Positions 63,942-64,000 of a DNA stretch of 64,000 nt are shown piece by piece. This stretch comes from Cupriavidus malaysiensis. GTDB taxonomy: Bacteria; Pseudomonadota; Gammaproteobacteria; Burkholderiales; Burkholderiaceae. The translations under genes were made by a program, and so were the position numbers. How positions within the stretch are numbered: position 1 is the stretch's first letter; each line of letters begins with the position of its first letter. The DNA lies in the NCBI RefSeq assembly GCF_001854325.1, contig NZ_CP017754.1:2790001-2854000 (forward strand). The letters are read 5' to 3'. The notes beneath the pieces are model-generated. The model had not been told where the DNA came from, searched no databases, and saw nothing but the letters and a program-made list of their open reading frames with translations.

Positions 63942-64000
63942 TTGCGTTTCCTACCCGTCTCCCTGAATGCGCTGCTGGTGGAACTGGCCGACCTGGACCA
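63942..64000 (+). CDS. pxpB: 5-oxoprolinase subunit B / KipI-family protein (start only)
   Basis: The last 59 bases encode RFLPVSLNALLVELADLD, the conserved first strand of PxpB/KipI-like proteins (usual form RFLPxGDxALLVEF). The frame runs off the window. The start is a TTG with GGAG seven bases upstream. PxpB together with PxpC and PxpA hydrolyses 5-oxoproline to glutamate with ATP; the neighbours (DUF1445, MFS, GntR) fit that pathway. Identification rests on a short piece. Confidence 0.65.
   Translation, partial: MRFLPVSLNALLVELADLD

Overview
The window is GC-rich chromosomal DNA of a Gram-negative betaproteobacterium, most likely Burkholderiaceae close to Cupriavidus or Ralstonia. I infer this from several markers together: a tripartite-tricarboxylate (Bug-type) binding protein next to a LysR regulator, a Bordetella/Burkholderia-type porin, a paaABCDE-paaN-paaK cluster with a PaaX-family regulator, IlvD, KatG, and strong G/C bias at third codon positions. 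No species call can be proved from the sequence alone.

1-23.5 kb is ordinary chromosome with small stress, metabolic and regulatory units. In order these are: a TMEM175-like channel, catalase-peroxidase KatG, a broken YbaK-type deacylase gene, a TIP30-like NAD(P)-binding protein behind an AraC remnant, a YjdM/PhnA zinc-ribbon protein, and a periplasmic cupin. Next comes a GbsR/MarR-type repressor whose promoter palindrome recurs upstream of a three-gene operon (membrane protein, SDR-DoxX-like fusion, DUF2269 protein). A MarR regulator with a promoter-overlapping palindrome precedes an M20 amidohydrolase and a TRIC-type channel; ilvD follows. A Bug binding protein plus M20 amidohydrolase operon lies divergent to a LysR gene. 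A porin-sulfatase operon has a perfect 20-bp palindrome upstream. A cytochrome b / Tat-exported molybdopterin oxidoreductase / Met-rich peptide operon resembles the YedYZ-MrpX hypochlorite defence. A VOC protein ends this part.

23.8-31.8 kb is a loose set of signalling and unknown genes with AT-rich promoter islands: an excisionase-like HTH fused in front of a receiver domain, two related tiny membrane proteins, an outer-membrane beta-barrel protein, a regulator made of two LuxR-type HTH domains, a degenerate kinase-like ATPase, an unknown 270-residue protein, and a PAS-GGDEF-EAL protein whose EAL domain is cut short.

32.0-48.1 kb is a decaying contractile-tailed prophage beside a tRNA-Leu(GAG) gene. 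Its tail and lysis genes (baseplate J, DUF2612, tail fibre, tailspike, holin, endolysin, HNH nuclease, lipoproteins, DUF1353) run leftward and its cargo and integrase genes lie to the right. The middle (head, terminase, sheath, replication, repressor) is missing: a truncated baseplate gene abuts a truncated cytosine methyltransferase head to head. The integrase and an ASCH-like gene carry in-frame stops, and the endolysin and methyltransferase carry frameshifts. An AT-richer O-antigen-polymerase-like gene coupled to a Tat-signal, tailspike-like gene looks like a surface-antigen conversion module.

48.3-64 kb is chromosome again: an ECF sigma factor with a DUF2892 protein; the aerobic phenylacetate pathway with its PaaX-family regulator read divergently across a palindromic control region; an exported argininosuccinate-lyase/fumarase-fold protein; a DUF3820 protein; a LysR regulator; and a D-glutamate/5-oxoproline-type module (DUF1445 cyclase-like protein, MFS transporter, GntR regulator, start of pxpB).
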